Under the pieces are notes generated by a model. It ran no database searches. It had not been told where the DNA came from and worked only from the letters and a program-made list of their open reading frames with translations. The translations under genes were made by a program, and so were the position numbers. Below are positions 7,250-17,035 of a stretch of 64,000 bases of DNA, piece after piece. This DNA is from Rhizobium oryzicola. GTDB taxonomy: Bacteria; Pseudomonadota; Alphaproteobacteria; Rhizobiales; Rhizobiaceae. Position 1 is the stretch's first letter; each line of letters starts with the position of its first letter. The stretch is from NCBI RefSeq assembly GCF_030504645.1, contig NZ_JAUKWQ010000001.1:1240001-1304000 (forward strand), written 5' to 3'.

Positions 7250-8293
7250 TCAGATCGGAGCCGGATACTGGCGGTGGATCGCCGCGATCTCCTTGAGGAT
7301 ATCGTCCGACAGCGTGACGTCGGCAGCGCCGATATTGATCTTCAGCTGTTCCATGGAGGTGGCGCCGATGATGACCGAGGCCATGAAGGGTCTGGTCAGG
7401 CAGAAGGCGAGCGCCAGCTGCGACGGGTCGATGCCGTGCTTCCTGGCAAGCTCCACATACGCGCGGGTGGGTGCTTCCTGATAGGGCACGAGACGGCCGC
7501 CGATATCGCCGTTGATCGAACCGCGGGAACCCGCGGGCTTCGTGCCGTCGAGATACTTGCCGCTAAGGATGCCGCCGGCGAGTGGCGAGTAGGCAAGAAG
7601 ACCGACATCTTCATGGTGGGACAGTTCCGCCAGGTCGAGGTCGTAGTGGCGATACAGAAGATTGTACTCGTTCTGGATGGTTGCGACGCGCGGCAGGCCC
7701 TTCTGCTCGGCAATGCTGAGGAACTTCTGCGTGCCCCAGGTGGTTTCGTTCGAAAGACCGATCGCGCGGATCTTGCCCTCCTTCACGATTTCGCCCAGCA
7801 CCTCCAGCTTTTCCTCGATTTCGGCAATCGTCTGTGCCTTGTCCTGACTGTATGGATTATAAGTCCAGGCGCTGCGGAAATGGAAATGGCCACGGTTCGG
7901 CCAGTGGATTTGGTAGAGATCGATGTAATCGGTCTTGAGGCGCTCCAAGCTTGCATCCACCGCCTGGCGGATCGTGTCCCGATTGATGGGCGCGCCGTTG
8001 CGGATATGCGGGCGTCCGCCGCCGGCTACCTTGGTGGCGAGGATGACCTTGTCACGCTTGCCTGATGTCTCGAACCAGTTGCCGATCAATCTTTCCGTAT
8101 CGGCATAAGTGTCTGCGGAAACCGGTGTGGTGGGATAAAGTTCGGCGGTGTCGAAAAAGTTCACGCCCTGATCGAGCGCATAATCCATCTGTTCGAAGGC
8201 TTCGTCCTGAGTGTTCTGCGAACCCCAGGTCATGGTGCCGAGGCAGATTTCGGACACGGAAATGTCCGTGCGGCCGAGTGTCTTGAATTTCAT
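7250..8293 (-). CDS. Aldo/keto reductase (Tas-like)
   Basis: This 347-residue protein is a complete aldo/keto reductase barrel. MKFKTLGRTDISVSEICLGT gives the start, FFDTAELYP carries the catalytic Asp and Tyr, VILATKVAG the catalytic Lys, and YQIHWPNR the catalytic His. The C-terminal NADPH-binding part is also present (SVIIGATSMEQLKINIGA). The long loop and length fit the E. coli Tas/YajO branch. It should reduce carbonyl compounds with NADPH, but the substrate is unknown. It is divergent from fabD and monocistronic. Confidence 0.92.
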   Translation of the reverse strand: MKFKTLGRTDISVSEICLGTMTWGSQNTQDEAFEQMDYALDQGVNFFDTAELYPTTPVSADTYADTERLIGNWFETSGKRDKVILATKVAGGGRPHIRNGAPINRDTIRQAVDASLERLKTDYIDLYQIHWPNRGHFHFRSAWTYNPYSQDKAQTIAEIEEKLEVLGEIVKEGKIRAIGLSNETTWGTQKFLSIAEQKGLPRVATIQNEYNLLYRHYDLDLAELSHHEDVGLLAYSPLAGGILSGKYLDGTKPAGSRGSINGDIGGRLVPYQEAPTRAYVELARKHGIDPSQLALAFCLTRPFMASVIIGATSMEQLKINIGAADVTLSDDILKEIAAIHRQYPAPI

Positions 8294-8545
8294 GGGATCA
8301 GTCCTGTCGTGGAAGGCTGCAGGAATTTAAGCAGGAATTGTTGCAACGCAAGACATTCTCGCCGCATTCACCGCCCACTCGCAGACATTTATTGCTGCAA
8401 CCAAACCGCGCCGAAAATGATCGGGAATTCTGTGCATCATGCCTTTGCTGCCACCGGATGACAGGCTTGTAAAAGCCCGTTGGCCTTGACTTGGCGGGGC
8501 AGAATGTGAATGGAAAGGCAAAAATAAGGGAAGGAATGACATCCC

Positions 8546-9490
8546 ATGAGTATTGCATTTACATTTCCAGGCCAGGGCAGCCAGTCCGTCGGCATGGGCA
8601 AGGACCTTGCCGAGGCGTTCCCGGAAGCGCGTGCCGTGTTCGAAGAAGTGGACGAGGCCCTTGGCCAGAAACTGTCTGACATCATGTGGAATGGTCCGGA
8701 AGACCAGCTGACGCTGACGGCCAATGCCCAGCCGGCGCTGATGGCCGTGTCGCTGGCGGTGATGCGCGTGCTGGAAGCCGGTGGCCTCAAGCTGTCGGAT
8801 AAGGTTGCCTATGTGGCGGGCCATTCGCTTGGCGAATATTCGGCGCTGGCTTCCGCCGGTACCTTCTCGATTGCCGATACGGCTCGCCTTCTGCGCATTC
8901 GCGGTGATGCCATGCAGTCTGCCGTGCCGGTAGGCGAGGGCGCCATGGCGGCCATCATCGGCCTTGAACAGGCGGATGTGGAAGCGGCATGTGCCGAAGC
9001 CAAGGCGCTCGGCGTCTGCCAGATCGCCAATGACAATGGCGGTGGCCAACTCGTCATTTCCGGCTCCAAGGCAGCTGTTGAAAAGGCTGCGGCACTCGCG
9101 ACCGAAAAGGGCGCAAAGCGCGCCATCATGCTGCCGGTCTCGGCTCCCTTCCATTCGGACCTGATGGCGCCGGCTGCCCATGCCATGGCGCATGCGTTGG
9201 ACAAGGTTGCCAAGCAGAACCCGGTCGTGCCTGTTGTCGCCAATGTCCGCGCCGCGCCGGTGACGGATGCCGACGAGATCGCAAAGCTCTTGGTCGCGCA
9301 GGTCACGGGCCAGGTGCGCTGGCGCGAAACGGTGGAATGGTTCGGTGCCAATGGCGTCACGACGCTTTATGAAATCGGCGCCGGCAAGGTGCTGACCGGG
9401 CTTGCCCGCCGCATCGACAAGAATGTAACCGGCATTGCCGTCAACACTCCGGCCGATATCGAGGCCGCCCTGAAAACACTCCTCGGCTGA
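8546..9490 (+). CDS. fabD: Malonyl-CoA:ACP transacylase
   Basis: This 314-residue protein begins MSIAFTFPGQGSQSVGMGKD. The nucleophile is Ser94 in AGHSLGEYSA, and the catalytic His lies in the SAPFHSDLM segment near residue 203. It moves malonyl groups from CoA to the acyl carrier protein, the entry step for fatty-acid elongation. The length matches the family. It opens the fabD-fabG-acpP-fabF cluster, 18 bases ahead of fabG. A TTGACT sequence lies upstream near 8485, but no good -10 box was found for it. Confidence 0.97.
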   Translation: MSIAFTFPGQGSQSVGMGKDLAEAFPEARAVFEEVDEALGQKLSDIMWNGPEDQLTLTANAQPALMAVSLAVMRVLEAGGLKLSDKVAYVAGHSLGEYSALASAGTFSIADTARLLRIRGDAMQSAVPVGEGAMAAIIGLEQADVEAACAEAKALGVCQIANDNGGGQLVISGSKAAVEKAAALATEKGAKRAIMLPVSAPFHSDLMAPAAHAMAHALDKVAKQNPVVPVVANVRAAPVTDADEIAKLLVAQVTGQVRWRETVEWFGANGVTTLYEIGAGKVLTGLARRIDKNVTGIAVNTPADIEAALKTLLG

Positions 9491-9508
9491 TTGCGAAGGA
9501 TTACGAAC

Positions 9509-10246
9509 ATGTTTGATTTGACCGGCCGCAAGGCCTTGGTAACGGGCGCAACCGGCGGCATCGGCGAAGAGATTGCCCGCCTGCTGCACAAGCAGGGCGC
9601 AACGGTTGGCCTGCACGGCACGCGCGCGGAAAAGCTGGAAGCATTGGCCGCCGAGTTGGGGGATCGCGTCAAGATCTTCCCCGCGAACCTCGCTGATCGC
9701 AACGAAGTCAAGTCGCTGGGCGAGAAGGCTGAAGCCGAACTCGAAGGCGTCGACATCCTCGTCAACAATGCCGGCATCACCAAGGACGGCCTGTTCGTGC
9801 GCATGAGCGACGAGGACTGGGATGCGGTTCTGGAAGTGAACCTGACGGCCACCTTCCGCCTGACGCGCGAGCTGACGCATCCGATGATGCGCCGCCGTTT
9901 CGGCCGGATCATCAACATCACCTCGGTTGTCGGTGTCACCGGCAATCCGGGCCAGGCAAACTACTGCGCCTCCAAGGCCGGCATGATCGGTTTCTCGAAA
10001 TCGCTCGCCCAGGAAATCGCCAGCCGCAACGTCACCGTCAACTGCGTGGCGCCCGGCTTCATCGAGAGCGCGATGACCGGCAAGCTGAACGACAAGCAGA
10101 AGGAAGGCATCCTGGGTGCCATTCCGATGAAGCGCATGGGCGCCGGCGCAGACATCGCGTCGGCGGTCGTTTACCTCGCTTCCAACGAAGCGGCCTACGT
10201 GACGGGGCAGACGCTGCACGTCAACGGCGGCATGGCAATGATCTGA
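9509..10246 (+). CDS. fabG: 3-oxoacyl-ACP reductase
   Basis: This 245-residue SDR protein has TGATGGIG (about 13-20), VNNAG (86-90), and the triad Ser139, Tyr152 and Lys156 in ITSV and YCASKAG. It ends in the typical VTGQTLHVNGGMAMI. It reduces 3-oxoacyl-ACP with NADPH in fatty-acid elongation. The ATG at 9509 has GAAGGA upstream; an earlier TTG in frame is not needed. Position and sequence make it the housekeeping FabG rather than one of the many FabG-like paralogs. Confidence 0.96.
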   Translation: MFDLTGRKALVTGATGGIGEEIARLLHKQGATVGLHGTRAEKLEALAAELGDRVKIFPANLADRNEVKSLGEKAEAELEGVDILVNNAGITKDGLFVRMSDEDWDAVLEVNLTATFRLTRELTHPMMRRRFGRIINITSVVGVTGNPGQANYCASKAGMIGFSKSLAQEIASRNVTVNCVAPGFIESAMTGKLNDKQKEGILGAIPMKRMGAGADIASAVVYLASNEAAYVTGQTLHVNGGMAMI

Positions 10247-10265
10247 ATGGCTTGCACCTGACGGC

Positions 10266-10300
10266 CTCCGCCGCCGGATTGCCTGTTGGCGGCGGGGTTT
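10266..10300 (+). terminator. Hairpin after fabG
   Basis: CCGCCGCC (10268-10275) pairs with GGCGGCGG (10288-10295) and is followed by GGTTTCGG. The T-run is short, so it may be a partial terminator that uncouples fabDG from the far more abundant acpP transcript. Confidence 0.5.
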
Positions 10301-10539
10301 CGGGTGATTTTCAGGCTTTGCGGCACGGAGAAACCGTGTTAAGCGGGCCTAGACTGTGTGCAGTCATCCCGATGGTCCGGGCCCGATTTTTTCGGATTGG
10401 GGCATAGAACACGGTTGAAACCGTGTATCGGGTGATCGAATTTGCCTTGGGTTGGTCTGCTAACAAGACGGCCCGGGGTTCCAACAGGGTGAGGGGTGCC
10501 GGTCAGGCATTCCAAAAGATAAAGGTCGAGGAAACCGAC

Positions 10540-10776
10540 ATGAGCGATATCGCAGAGCGCGTGAAGAAAATTGTCATTGATCATCTCGGCGTCGATGCCG
10601 ACAAAGTTGTCGAAGGCGCGAGCTTCATCGACGATCTGGGCGCTGACTCCCTCGACACCGTCGAACTCGTGATGGCATTCGAAGAAGAATTCGGCGTGGA
10701 AATCCCGGACGATGCCGCTGACTCGATCCTGACGGTCGGCGACGCCGTCAAGTTCATCGAGAAGGCCCAGGCCTGA
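10540..10776 (+). CDS. acpP: Acyl carrier protein
   Basis: This 78-residue acidic protein begins [20 protein letters not shown]. The phosphopantetheine attachment site is Ser37 in [10 protein letters not shown]. The ATG at 10540 is preceded by GTCGAGGA; longer in-frame extensions are not credible. AcpP carries the growing acyl chain in fatty-acid synthesis and supplies acyl groups for lipid A. The gap of about 290 bases upstream suggests its own promoter. A hairpin follows the gene. Confidence 0.98.
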   Translation: MSDIAERVKKIVIDHLGVDADKVVEGASFIDDLGADSLDTVELVMAFEEEFGVEIPDDAADSILTVGDAVKFIEKAQA

Positions 10777-10823
10777 TTTTCGATTGATATTCAAGAGCCC
10801 TCCATGCTTGAGTGGCTCATTGG

Positions 10824-10847
10824 CGGCCCGGCTTGTTCGGGCCGTTT
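10824..10847 (+). terminator. Probable terminator after acpP
   Basis: CGGCCCG (10824-10830) pairs with CGGGCCG (10838-10844), followed by TTT. It lies between acpP and fabF, so fabF is likely expressed by readthrough or from its own promoter. Confidence 0.6.
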
Positions 10848-10886
10848 CAGTAGGTTGAATTTAAAACTGCGGGGTGGGGCGCTGGC

Positions 10887-12149
10887 ATGAGGCGTGTCGT
10901 TATCACCGGTATCGGTATGGTATCTCCTTTGGGCTGCGGCGCGGAAGTCACGTGGTCGCGGCTGATCGCCGGACATAACGCGGCCCGTGTTGTGACGGAG
11001 TTCGAGGTCGAGGACCTGCCCGCCAAGATTGCCTGCCGTATTCCCTTTGGCGATGGTTCCGACGGCACATACAATGCCGATAACTGGATGGAGCCGAAGG
11101 AACAGCGCAAGGTTGATCCATTCATCGTCTATGGCATGGCCGCCGCCGACATGGCGCTGGAAGATGCTGGCTGGCACCCGCAGACGGACGATGACCAGTG
11201 CGCCACGGGCGTGCTGATCGGCTCGGGTATCGGCGGCCTCGAAGGCATTGTCGAAGCTGGCTATACACTGCGCGACAAGGGTCCGCGCCGTATTTCTCCC
11301 TTCTTCATTCCCGGCCGCCTGATCAATCTGGTCTCGGGTCAGGTGTCTATCAAGCATAAGCTGCGCGGCCCGAACCATGCCGTGGTGACAGCCTGCTCAA
11401 CAGGTGCGCATGCGATTGGTGACGCCAGCCGCCTGATTGCGCTCGGTGATGCCGACGTCATGGTGGCCGGCGGCGCTGAATCGCCGATCTGCCGCATCTC
11501 GCTCGCCGGCTTTGCCGCCTGCAAGGCGCTCTCCACGCAGCACAATGACGATCCGCAAAAGGCCTCGCGCCCGTATGACCGCGACCGTGACGGCTTTGTC
11601 ATGGGCGAAGGTGCCGGCATCGTCGTGCTGGAAGAGCTGGAGCATGCCAAGGCCCGCGGCGCCAAGATCTATGCGGAAGTCGTCGGTTACGGCCTCTCGG
11701 GCGACGCCTATCATATCACCGCGCCATCGGAAAACGGCGAAGGCGCATTCCGTTGCATGACGGCTGCCCTGAAGCGTGCCGGCATCGATCCGTCCGAGGT
11801 GGATTACATCAACGCGCATGGCACATCGACCATGGCCGACACAATCGAACTTGGTGCCGTCGAGCGCCTCGTCGGCAATGCCGCTGGTCGCGTTTCCATG
11901 TCGTCCACCAAGTCGGCTGTCGGCCACCTGCTCGGCGCGGCGGGTGCCATCGAGGCGATCTTCTCGACGCTTGCGATCCGCGATAACATCGCGCCGCCCA
12001 CGTTGAACCTTGACAATCCCGATGTTGACACGGCGATCGACCTTGTGCCGCATGTGGCGCGCAAGCGTGAGATCAACGTTGCGCTGTCCAATTCCTTCGG
12101 GTTTGGCGGCACCAATGCGTCGCTGGTCCTGCGGCGCTACGAAGGGTAA
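10887..12149 (+). CDS. fabF: 3-oxoacyl-ACP synthase II
   Basis: This 420-residue condensing enzyme begins MRRVVITGIGMVSPLGCGAE. The active-site Cys170 is in VTACSTGAHAIG, and the two catalytic histidines are near 311 (INAHGTSTMAD) and 346 (VGHLLGAAGA). The glycine-rich end SNSFGFGGTNASLVL is intact. It extends acyl-ACP with malonyl-ACP and in other bacteria favours unsaturated chains. It follows acpP in the usual order. Confidence 0.97.
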   Translation: MRRVVITGIGMVSPLGCGAEVTWSRLIAGHNAARVVTEFEVEDLPAKIACRIPFGDGSDGTYNADNWMEPKEQRKVDPFIVYGMAAADMALEDAGWHPQTDDDQCATGVLIGSGIGGLEGIVEAGYTLRDKGPRRISPFFIPGRLINLVSGQVSIKHKLRGPNHAVVTACSTGAHAIGDASRLIALGDADVMVAGGAESPICRISLAGFAACKALSTQHNDDPQKASRPYDRDRDGFVMGEGAGIVVLEELEHAKARGAKIYAEVVGYGLSGDAYHITAPSENGEGAFRCMTAALKRAGIDPSEVDYINAHGTSTMADTIELGAVERLVGNAAGRVSMSSTKSAVGHLLGAAGAIEAIFSTLAIRDNIAPPTLNLDNPDVDTAIDLVPHVARKREINVALSNSFGFGGTNASLVLRRYEG

Positions 12150-12261
12150 AATCCCCGGACGCTATGGCCCGGTCTGATCCGGGCCTTCGTCTTCTGAACC
12201 TGTTTTTGCCGCATTGCTTGGCCAAAAGGCCGCCTTTGCCAAAGTCTCAGAAGGAATGCCG

Positions 12262-13482
12262 GTGAGCGATACGAATCACAGCAGCGAGATGCCGACCGGC
12301 CGTGACGGGTATGCGACGGGTAGTGGCCCGTTCATTCCGAAGTCGCCGAACGAGGCACTCAAGCCTGAGCGTGTTCCGGAACCGCCGAGACGCTCCAAAA
12401 AGGCGCGCAGCCAGATCGTCATCTTTCTGAACTTCGTGATGACGCTGATCGTGTTTGCCTGCATCATCGGCATCGCCGGCTTCTACTACATGATCTCGGA
12501 GTTCCAGAAGGCCGGACCGCTGGAAACGAACACGCACTTCCTCGTGCGTGAAGGAGCGGGCCTCGCCGAAATCTCCAATACGCTCGAACGCAACGGCATT
12601 ATTTCCGACGGCCGCATCTTCCGCTATGTGGCGGCGACCTATCTCACCAAGGATAAGACGCTGAAGGCGGGCGAGTACGAGGTGAAGGCCGGCGCGTCCA
12701 TGAAGGATGTGTTGGCCCTGTTGGAATCCGGCAAGTCCATTCTCTATTCAGTCTCCATGCCGGAAGGCCTGACGGTACGTCAGATGATGACGCGCCTGCT
12801 GGAGGATCCTGTTCTGGAAGGGGATCTGCCGCGTGAGCTGCCGCCGGAGGGAAGCCTGAGGCCCGACACCTACAAGTTCTCCCGTGGCACGAAGCGCTCT
12901 GACATCCTGTCCCAGATGCGCGCCGCCCAGGAAAAGCTTGTCGATCAGATCTGGCAGAAGCGCGATCCCGATCTCGCGATCAAGACCAAGCAGGAATTCG
13001 TCGTGCTGGCTTCGATCGTCGAAAAGGAAACCGGCAAGGATGATGAGCGCGCCCATGTGGCTTCCGTCTTCCTCAACCGTCTGCAGAAGGGCATGCGCCT
13101 GCAATCGGACCCGACGATCATCTACGGCCTGTTCGGCGGCGCGGGTAAACCATCCGATCGTCCGATCATGAAGGCGGACCTGGACAAGCAGACGCCGTAC
13201 AACACCTACCAGATCAAGGGCCTGCCACCGACGCCGATCGCCAATCCCGGCCGCGCTGCGCTGGAGGCCGTCGCCAATCCCTGGCGCACCAAGGATCTCT
13301 ATTTTGTTGCCGATGGCACAGGCGGCCATGTGTTTGCAGCGACACTGGATGAACACAATGCCAATGTGAAACGCTGGCGAAAGATCGAAGCGGAGCGAGC
13401 CAATGCCGCCGATGCCGAGAACGCCGTGGTGGACGGGCAACCGGGCGGGCCAGAGGCGGAAAAGCCGCCAAAGGGTGATTGA
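12262..13482 (+). CDS. mltG: Endolytic murein transglycosylase MltG
   Basis: The gene is read as 406 residues from a GTG at 12262, because AAGGA at 12251-12255 is spaced properly for it and too close for the ATG at 12256. A basic proline-rich cytoplasmic part precedes one membrane helix at about residues 52-75. LysM-like and YceG domains follow. The catalytic Glu is in ASIVEKETG near residue 254, and QSDPTIIYG and PYNTYQIKGLPPTPIANPG are family signatures. MltG cuts nascent peptidoglycan strands in the inner membrane. It follows fabF, as in many proteobacteria, and ends at a strong hairpin. Confidence 0.93.
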   Translation: MSDTNHSSEMPTGRDGYATGSGPFIPKSPNEALKPERVPEPPRRSKKARSQIVIFLNFVMTLIVFACIIGIAGFYYMISEFQKAGPLETNTHFLVREGAGLAEISNTLERNGIISDGRIFRYVAATYLTKDKTLKAGEYEVKAGASMKDVLALLESGKSILYSVSMPEGLTVRQMMTRLLEDPVLEGDLPRELPPEGSLRPDTYKFSRGTKRSDILSQMRAAQEKLVDQIWQKRDPDLAIKTKQEFVVLASIVEKETGKDDERAHVASVFLNRLQKGMRLQSDPTIIYGLFGGAGKPSDRPIMKADLDKQTPYNTYQIKGLPPTPIANPGRAALEAVANPWRTKDLYFVADGTGGHVFAATLDEHNANVKRWRKIEAERANAADAENAVVDGQPGGPEAEKPPKGD

Positions 13483-13496
13483 GATATTTGTTTCAT

Positions 13497-13528
13497 GGAT
13501 GCCGCGGTTTTCGCGGCATCCTGCTTTT
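13497..13528 (+). terminator. Terminator after mltG
   Basis: A perfect 10-bp stem, GGATGCCGCG (13497-13506) with CGCGGCATCC (13512-13521), is followed by TGCTTTTG. It separates mltG from yicC. Confidence 0.75.
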
Positions 13529-13580
13529 GACCATTTTTCTGGTCGCGACAGGCTCTTCGTCTGGCGCGAAGGGGGTTCAA

Positions 13581-14468
13581 ATGAGCGTACAATCCATGAC
13601 GGGTTTTGCCCGGCGCGAAGGAACGGCGGGCCGCTATCGCTGGGCCTGGGAGCTTCGTTCCGTCAACGGCAAGGGGCTGGATCTGAGGCTGCGTCTGCCG
13701 CCGGGTTTTGAGGCCATGGAAGCGGAAGTGCGCAAGATTGCGGGTGAATTGTTCGCGCGCGGCAATATGCAGATTTCGCTGTCCGTCTCGGTCGCCGAAG
13801 CGAAGGTGGAGGCCGTTGTCAATCGCGAAGGGTTGAACGCTGTGCTGGCGCTGCGGAACGAGCTGGGAGATGTGATCGATCAGGCGCCGCTTCGGCTCGA
13901 TACGCTGCTGGGTATTCGTGGCCTGGTCGATATCCGCGAAGTGGAAGACAGCCCGGAAGCGGGTGTGGCGCGCGACCGTGCCATCCTTGACGGTCTGCGC
14001 CTGGCTCTGGAAGATCTGGCTGCCATGCGGGCCAGCGAGGGTGCGGCACTCACCGCCATCCTTTCGGAACATGTGCGCAGCGTCGGGCGGCTGGTGGAGA
14101 TCGTGGAGCAGGATCCTTCCCGCAGCACGGAAGAGATTGCCAAGCGCCTTTCGGCCCAGGTGTCGCAATTGCTGGAAGGCGCCTCGTCGCTGGATCGGGA
14201 CCGGCTCTATGCAGAAGTGGCACTGTTGGCCACCAAGGCAGATATCCGTGAAGAGATCGACCGGCTGAAGGCCCATATCGTGGCCGCGGACGAGCTTTTG
14301 GGCAAGGGTGGCCCAATCGGGCGTCGTCTCGACTTCCTTGCACAGGAATTTAACCGGGAAACCAATACGATCTGTTCCAAATCGAACTCGGCTGCGGTAA
14401 CGGCGGCAGGGATCGAATTGAAAGTGGTAATCGATCAGTTTCGCGAACAAGTTCAGAATGTGGAGTAG
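13581..14468 (+). CDS. YicC/YloC family endoribonuclease
   Basis: The ATG at 13581 (MSVQSMTGFARREG) has GGGGG upstream and matches the conserved family start, giving 295 residues. WELRSVNGKGLDLRLRLP and the C-terminal block GRRLDFLAQEFNRETNTICS are YicC hallmarks. Related proteins act as endoribonucleases and influence small-RNA turnover and stationary-phase fitness. Only three bases separate it from gmk, a widely conserved pairing. Confidence 0.9.
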   Translation: MSVQSMTGFARREGTAGRYRWAWELRSVNGKGLDLRLRLPPGFEAMEAEVRKIAGELFARGNMQISLSVSVAEAKVEAVVNREGLNAVLALRNELGDVIDQAPLRLDTLLGIRGLVDIREVEDSPEAGVARDRAILDGLRLALEDLAAMRASEGAALTAILSEHVRSVGRLVEIVEQDPSRSTEEIAKRLSAQVSQLLEGASSLDRDRLYAEVALLATKADIREEIDRLKAHIVAADELLGKGGPIGRRLDFLAQEFNRETNTICSKSNSAAVTAAGIELKVVIDQFREQVQNVE

Positions 14469-14471
14469 GTT

Positions 14472-15140
14472 ATGAGTCCGGCCCCGTCCTCTCAGGTGAA
14501 GATCGCACGTCGCGGGCTGATGCTGGTCCTGTCGTCGCCCTCAGGCGCCGGGAAGTCGACCATCGCAGGAAACCTGCTGCGGGACGACCACAGTCTCGAA
14601 ATCTCCGTCAGCGTCACGACGCGTGCGAAGCGCCCCAGCGAAATTGCCGGCAAGCATTATCACTTCATCACAATCCCGCAGTTCGAGCGGATGCGTGACA
14701 ATGGCGAGCTGCTGGAATGGGCGGAGGTGCACGGCAATTTCTACGGCACGCCGCGCGAGCCCGTGGAAAAGGCCATGGCTGAAGGCCGCGACATGCTGTT
14801 CGATATCGATTGGCAGGGCGCGCTGCAGCTGCAGGAAAAGATGAAGGCCGATATCGTGTCGATCTTCGTTCTGCCGCCCAGCATGACGGAACTCCAGTCC
14901 CGCCTGCATCGCCGCGCTGAGGATACCGAAGAGGTGATCCGCACCCGCCTTCAAAACTCGCGGGCGGAGATCGCCCACTGGCGCGAATATGACTATGTGA
15001 TCGTCAATGACGATTTGGACGAAGCCTTCCGCAACGTCAATTCGATCGTGAATGCCGAGCGCATCCGCCGCGACCGTCGCCATGGGCTGTTTGATTTTGT
15101 CCAGAGCCTGCTGGAAGAAGAGCCGGTTCTGCCGGTCTGA
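14472..15140 (+). CDS. gmk: Guanylate kinase
   Basis: This 222-residue protein has the P-loop [10 protein letters not shown] at residues 21-30 and the GMP-binding block [20 protein letters not shown]. It continues with [20 protein letters not shown] and [11 protein letters not shown]. It phosphorylates GMP to GDP. It is convergent with rsmA; the 42-base gap contains a hairpin (about 15156-15182) that could end both transcripts. Confidence 0.97.
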   Translation: MSPAPSSQVKIARRGLMLVLSSPSGAGKSTIAGNLLRDDHSLEISVSVTTRAKRPSEIAGKHYHFITIPQFERMRDNGELLEWAEVHGNFYGTPREPVEKAMAEGRDMLFDIDWQGALQLQEKMKADIVSIFVLPPSMTELQSRLHRRAEDTEEVIRTRLQNSRAEIAHWREYDYVIVNDDLDEAFRNVNSIVNAERIRRDRRHGLFDFVQSLLEEEPVLPV

Positions 15141-15182
15141 TCGCGAAAAAGCCGAGCGCTTCAGGGCAAACCTGGAGCGCTG

Positions 15183-16013
15183 CTATAACGCGTTTGCCAG
15201 CGCCACAAATTCCGCAACCGACAGCGTCTCGGCGCGACGTGACGGGTCGATACCGGCCTTATTCAACAGCGCTTCACCACCCACCGGCTTCAGGCTCTGG
15301 CGCAGCATCTTGCGGCGTTGGCCGAAGGCTGCCTGGGTGACGCGCTCCAGCTTGTCCACCTGACAGGGAAGGGGTGTTTCGCGGGGTGTGAGATGCACGA
15401 CCGTCGAGGTCACCTTGGGCGGCGGCGAAAAGGCCTGCGGCGGCACATCGAAGGCCATCCTTGCCTGCGTGCGCCAACCACACAACACGCCGAGGCGGCC
15501 GTAATGATTGTCATCTTCGCTTGCGACGATGCGCTGTCCGACTTCCTTCTGGAACATCAGGGTCATCGATTGCCAGAAGGGCGGCCACGCCTTCGGCAGA
15601 AGCCAGTTTACCAGCAGTTGGGTGCCGACATTATAGGGGAGGTTGGCGATGATCCGTACGGGTGTATTGGCCGGCGCCAGCGCTTCGAAATCCGTCTTCA
15701 GCGCATCGCCTTCGATCACCTGCAGCTTGCCCGGATAGTGCTCACCGATGTCGGCCAGTGCGGGCAGGCAGCGGCTATCCCGCTCGACGGCGATGACCTT
15801 CTCTGCGCCGAGCGACAGGATCGCACGCGTCAGGCCACCGGGGCCGGGGCCGACTTCAAATACGGTGACACCTTCCAGCGGGCCGGCGGTGCGGGCAATC
15901 TTCTGCGTCAGGTTGAGGTCGAACAGAAAGTTCTGTCCCAGCGCCTTGCGGGCATCCAGGCCATGCTTCTCGATCACTTCGCGAAGCGGCGGCAATCCAT
16001 CAAGTGTTGCCAT
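15183..16013 (-). CDS. rsmA: 16S rRNA (adenine(1518)-N(6)/adenine(1519)-N(6))-dimethyltransferase
   Basis: This 276-residue protein contains [12 protein letters not shown], the S-adenosylmethionine motif [12 protein letters not shown], and the catalytic [11 protein letters not shown]. It ends with the family C-terminal helices. It dimethylates two adjacent adenines near the 3' end of 16S rRNA; loss gives kasugamycin resistance in E. coli (ksgA). Its ATG overlaps the pdxA stop by one base (TGATG), so it is the last gene of the lptF-rsmA run. Confidence 0.97.
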   Translation of the reverse strand: MATLDGLPPLREVIEKHGLDARKALGQNFLFDLNLTQKIARTAGPLEGVTVFEVGPGPGGLTRAILSLGAEKVIAVERDSRCLPALADIGEHYPGKLQVIEGDALKTDFEALAPANTPVRIIANLPYNVGTQLLVNWLLPKAWPPFWQSMTLMFQKEVGQRIVASEDDNHYGRLGVLCGWRTQARMAFDVPPQAFSPPPKVTSTVVHLTPRETPLPCQVDKLERVTQAAFGQRRKMLRQSLKPVGGEALLNKAGIDPSRRAETLSVAEFVALANAL

Positions 16014-17035
16014 CAGCGTGTGGCCGCCGATTTTGCTGCCAGATCAGCAGCCAGCTTCAGGGCTGCGACGAGACTTGTTTCCCTTGCAATACCCTTGCCG
16101 GCAATGCCGAAGGCCGTGCCATGATCCGGCGAGGTGCGGATGAAGGGTAGGCCGAGCGTAACATTCACGCTGTCATCGAACCCGAGCGCCTTGGCCGGGA
16201 TCAGTGCCTGATCGTGATACATGCAGATCGCCACGTCGTAACGTGCGCGCGCATCGTCGTGGAACATGGTGTCTGCGGGGAGGGGGCCAAACACGTTCAC
16301 GCCCTCGTGGCGCAACTGCATGATTGCAGGCTCGATGATGTCGCGGTCCTCAAGACCGATGGCGCCGTCTTCGCCCGCATGCGGGTTCAGGCCCGCCACG
16401 GCAAGACGCGGCTGTGTGAAGCCGAAGCGCGCCTTGAGATCCTCATGCGCAATGCGGCACGTCTCGACAATGACCCGTTCCGTCAGCGCCGCGGGCACGT
16501 CCTTCAGCGGAATATGGATCGTTACCGGAATGGCGCGCAGTTTCGGACCCGCCAGCATCATGACAGGCAGCACTTTCTCGCCGGTTGCCTTTTCGGCGAG
16601 ATCCGCCAGAAATTCCGTATGTCCCGGAAATTTGAAGCCAGCCTCGTAAAGAACCGATTTTGCGATGGGGTTGGTAACCACTGCCGATGCTCTACCATCG
16701 AAGCAAAGCTGTACCGCGGTCTCAATCGCCGTAATGGCGCTGCGCGCAGACGCAACATGCGGGCGTCCGACCTCGATTTCTGCGCCAACGGGAACCGATA
16801 GAACGGGAAGGGCATGGGTAAAGATAGCGGAGGCCGTTTCCGGCGTCGCGTCTTGAACCGGCAATGTCACGTCCAGCAGCTGCGCCCTCTGGCGCAGGAT
16901 GGACGCGTCGCCCACGTAAATGAATGGCTCGAGACCAAGTTCATCGCGACGCAACCAAGCCGCGATTGAGACGTCCGGGCCGATACCAGCCGGATCGCCC
17001 TGCGTCAGGGCAAGAGGAAGCTGTAAGCTGCTCAA
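16013..17035 (-). CDS. pdxA: 4-hydroxythreonine-4-phosphate dehydrogenase
   Basis: This 340-residue protein starts [20 protein letters not shown]. The metal-binding histidines are in [17 protein letters not shown] and [11 protein letters not shown], the standard PdxA set. It oxidises 4-phosphohydroxythreonine in vitamin B6 synthesis. It is tightly linked to the surA-like gene upstream (the stop of that gene overlaps the pdxA start region by 4 bases) and to rsmA downstream, the surA-pdxA-rsmA order seen across proteobacteria. Confidence 0.97.
   Translation of the reverse strand: MSSLQLPLALTQGDPAGIGPDVSIAAWLRRDELGLEPFIYVGDASILRQRAQLLDVTLPVQDATPETASAIFTHALPVLSVPVGAEIEVGRPHVASARSAITAIETAVQLCFDGRASAVVTNPIAKSVLYEAGFKFPGHTEFLADLAEKATGEKVLPVMMLAGPKLRAIPVTIHIPLKDVPAALTERVIVETCRIAHEDLKARFGFTQPRLAVAGLNPHAGEDGAIGLEDRDIIEPAIMQLRHEGVNVFGPLPADTMFHDDARARYDVAICMYHDQALIPAKALGFDDSVNVTLGLPFIRTSPDHGTAFGIAGKGIARETSLVAALKLAADLAAKSAATR

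Noticed and set aside
8327..10219. 630-residue open frame on the minus strand
   Set aside because: It is antisense to fabD and fabG, rich in His and Arg, and has no ribosome-binding site or protein family pattern. High GC content produces such long frames opposite real genes.
13299..14450. 383-residue minus-strand frame across mltG and yicC
   Set aside because: It spans a strong terminator hairpin and two real genes on the other strand, and has no family signature.
15141..15182. A small gene between gmk and rsmA
   Set aside because: The gap is only 42 bases and consists mostly of an imperfect hairpin, best seen as a shared terminator.
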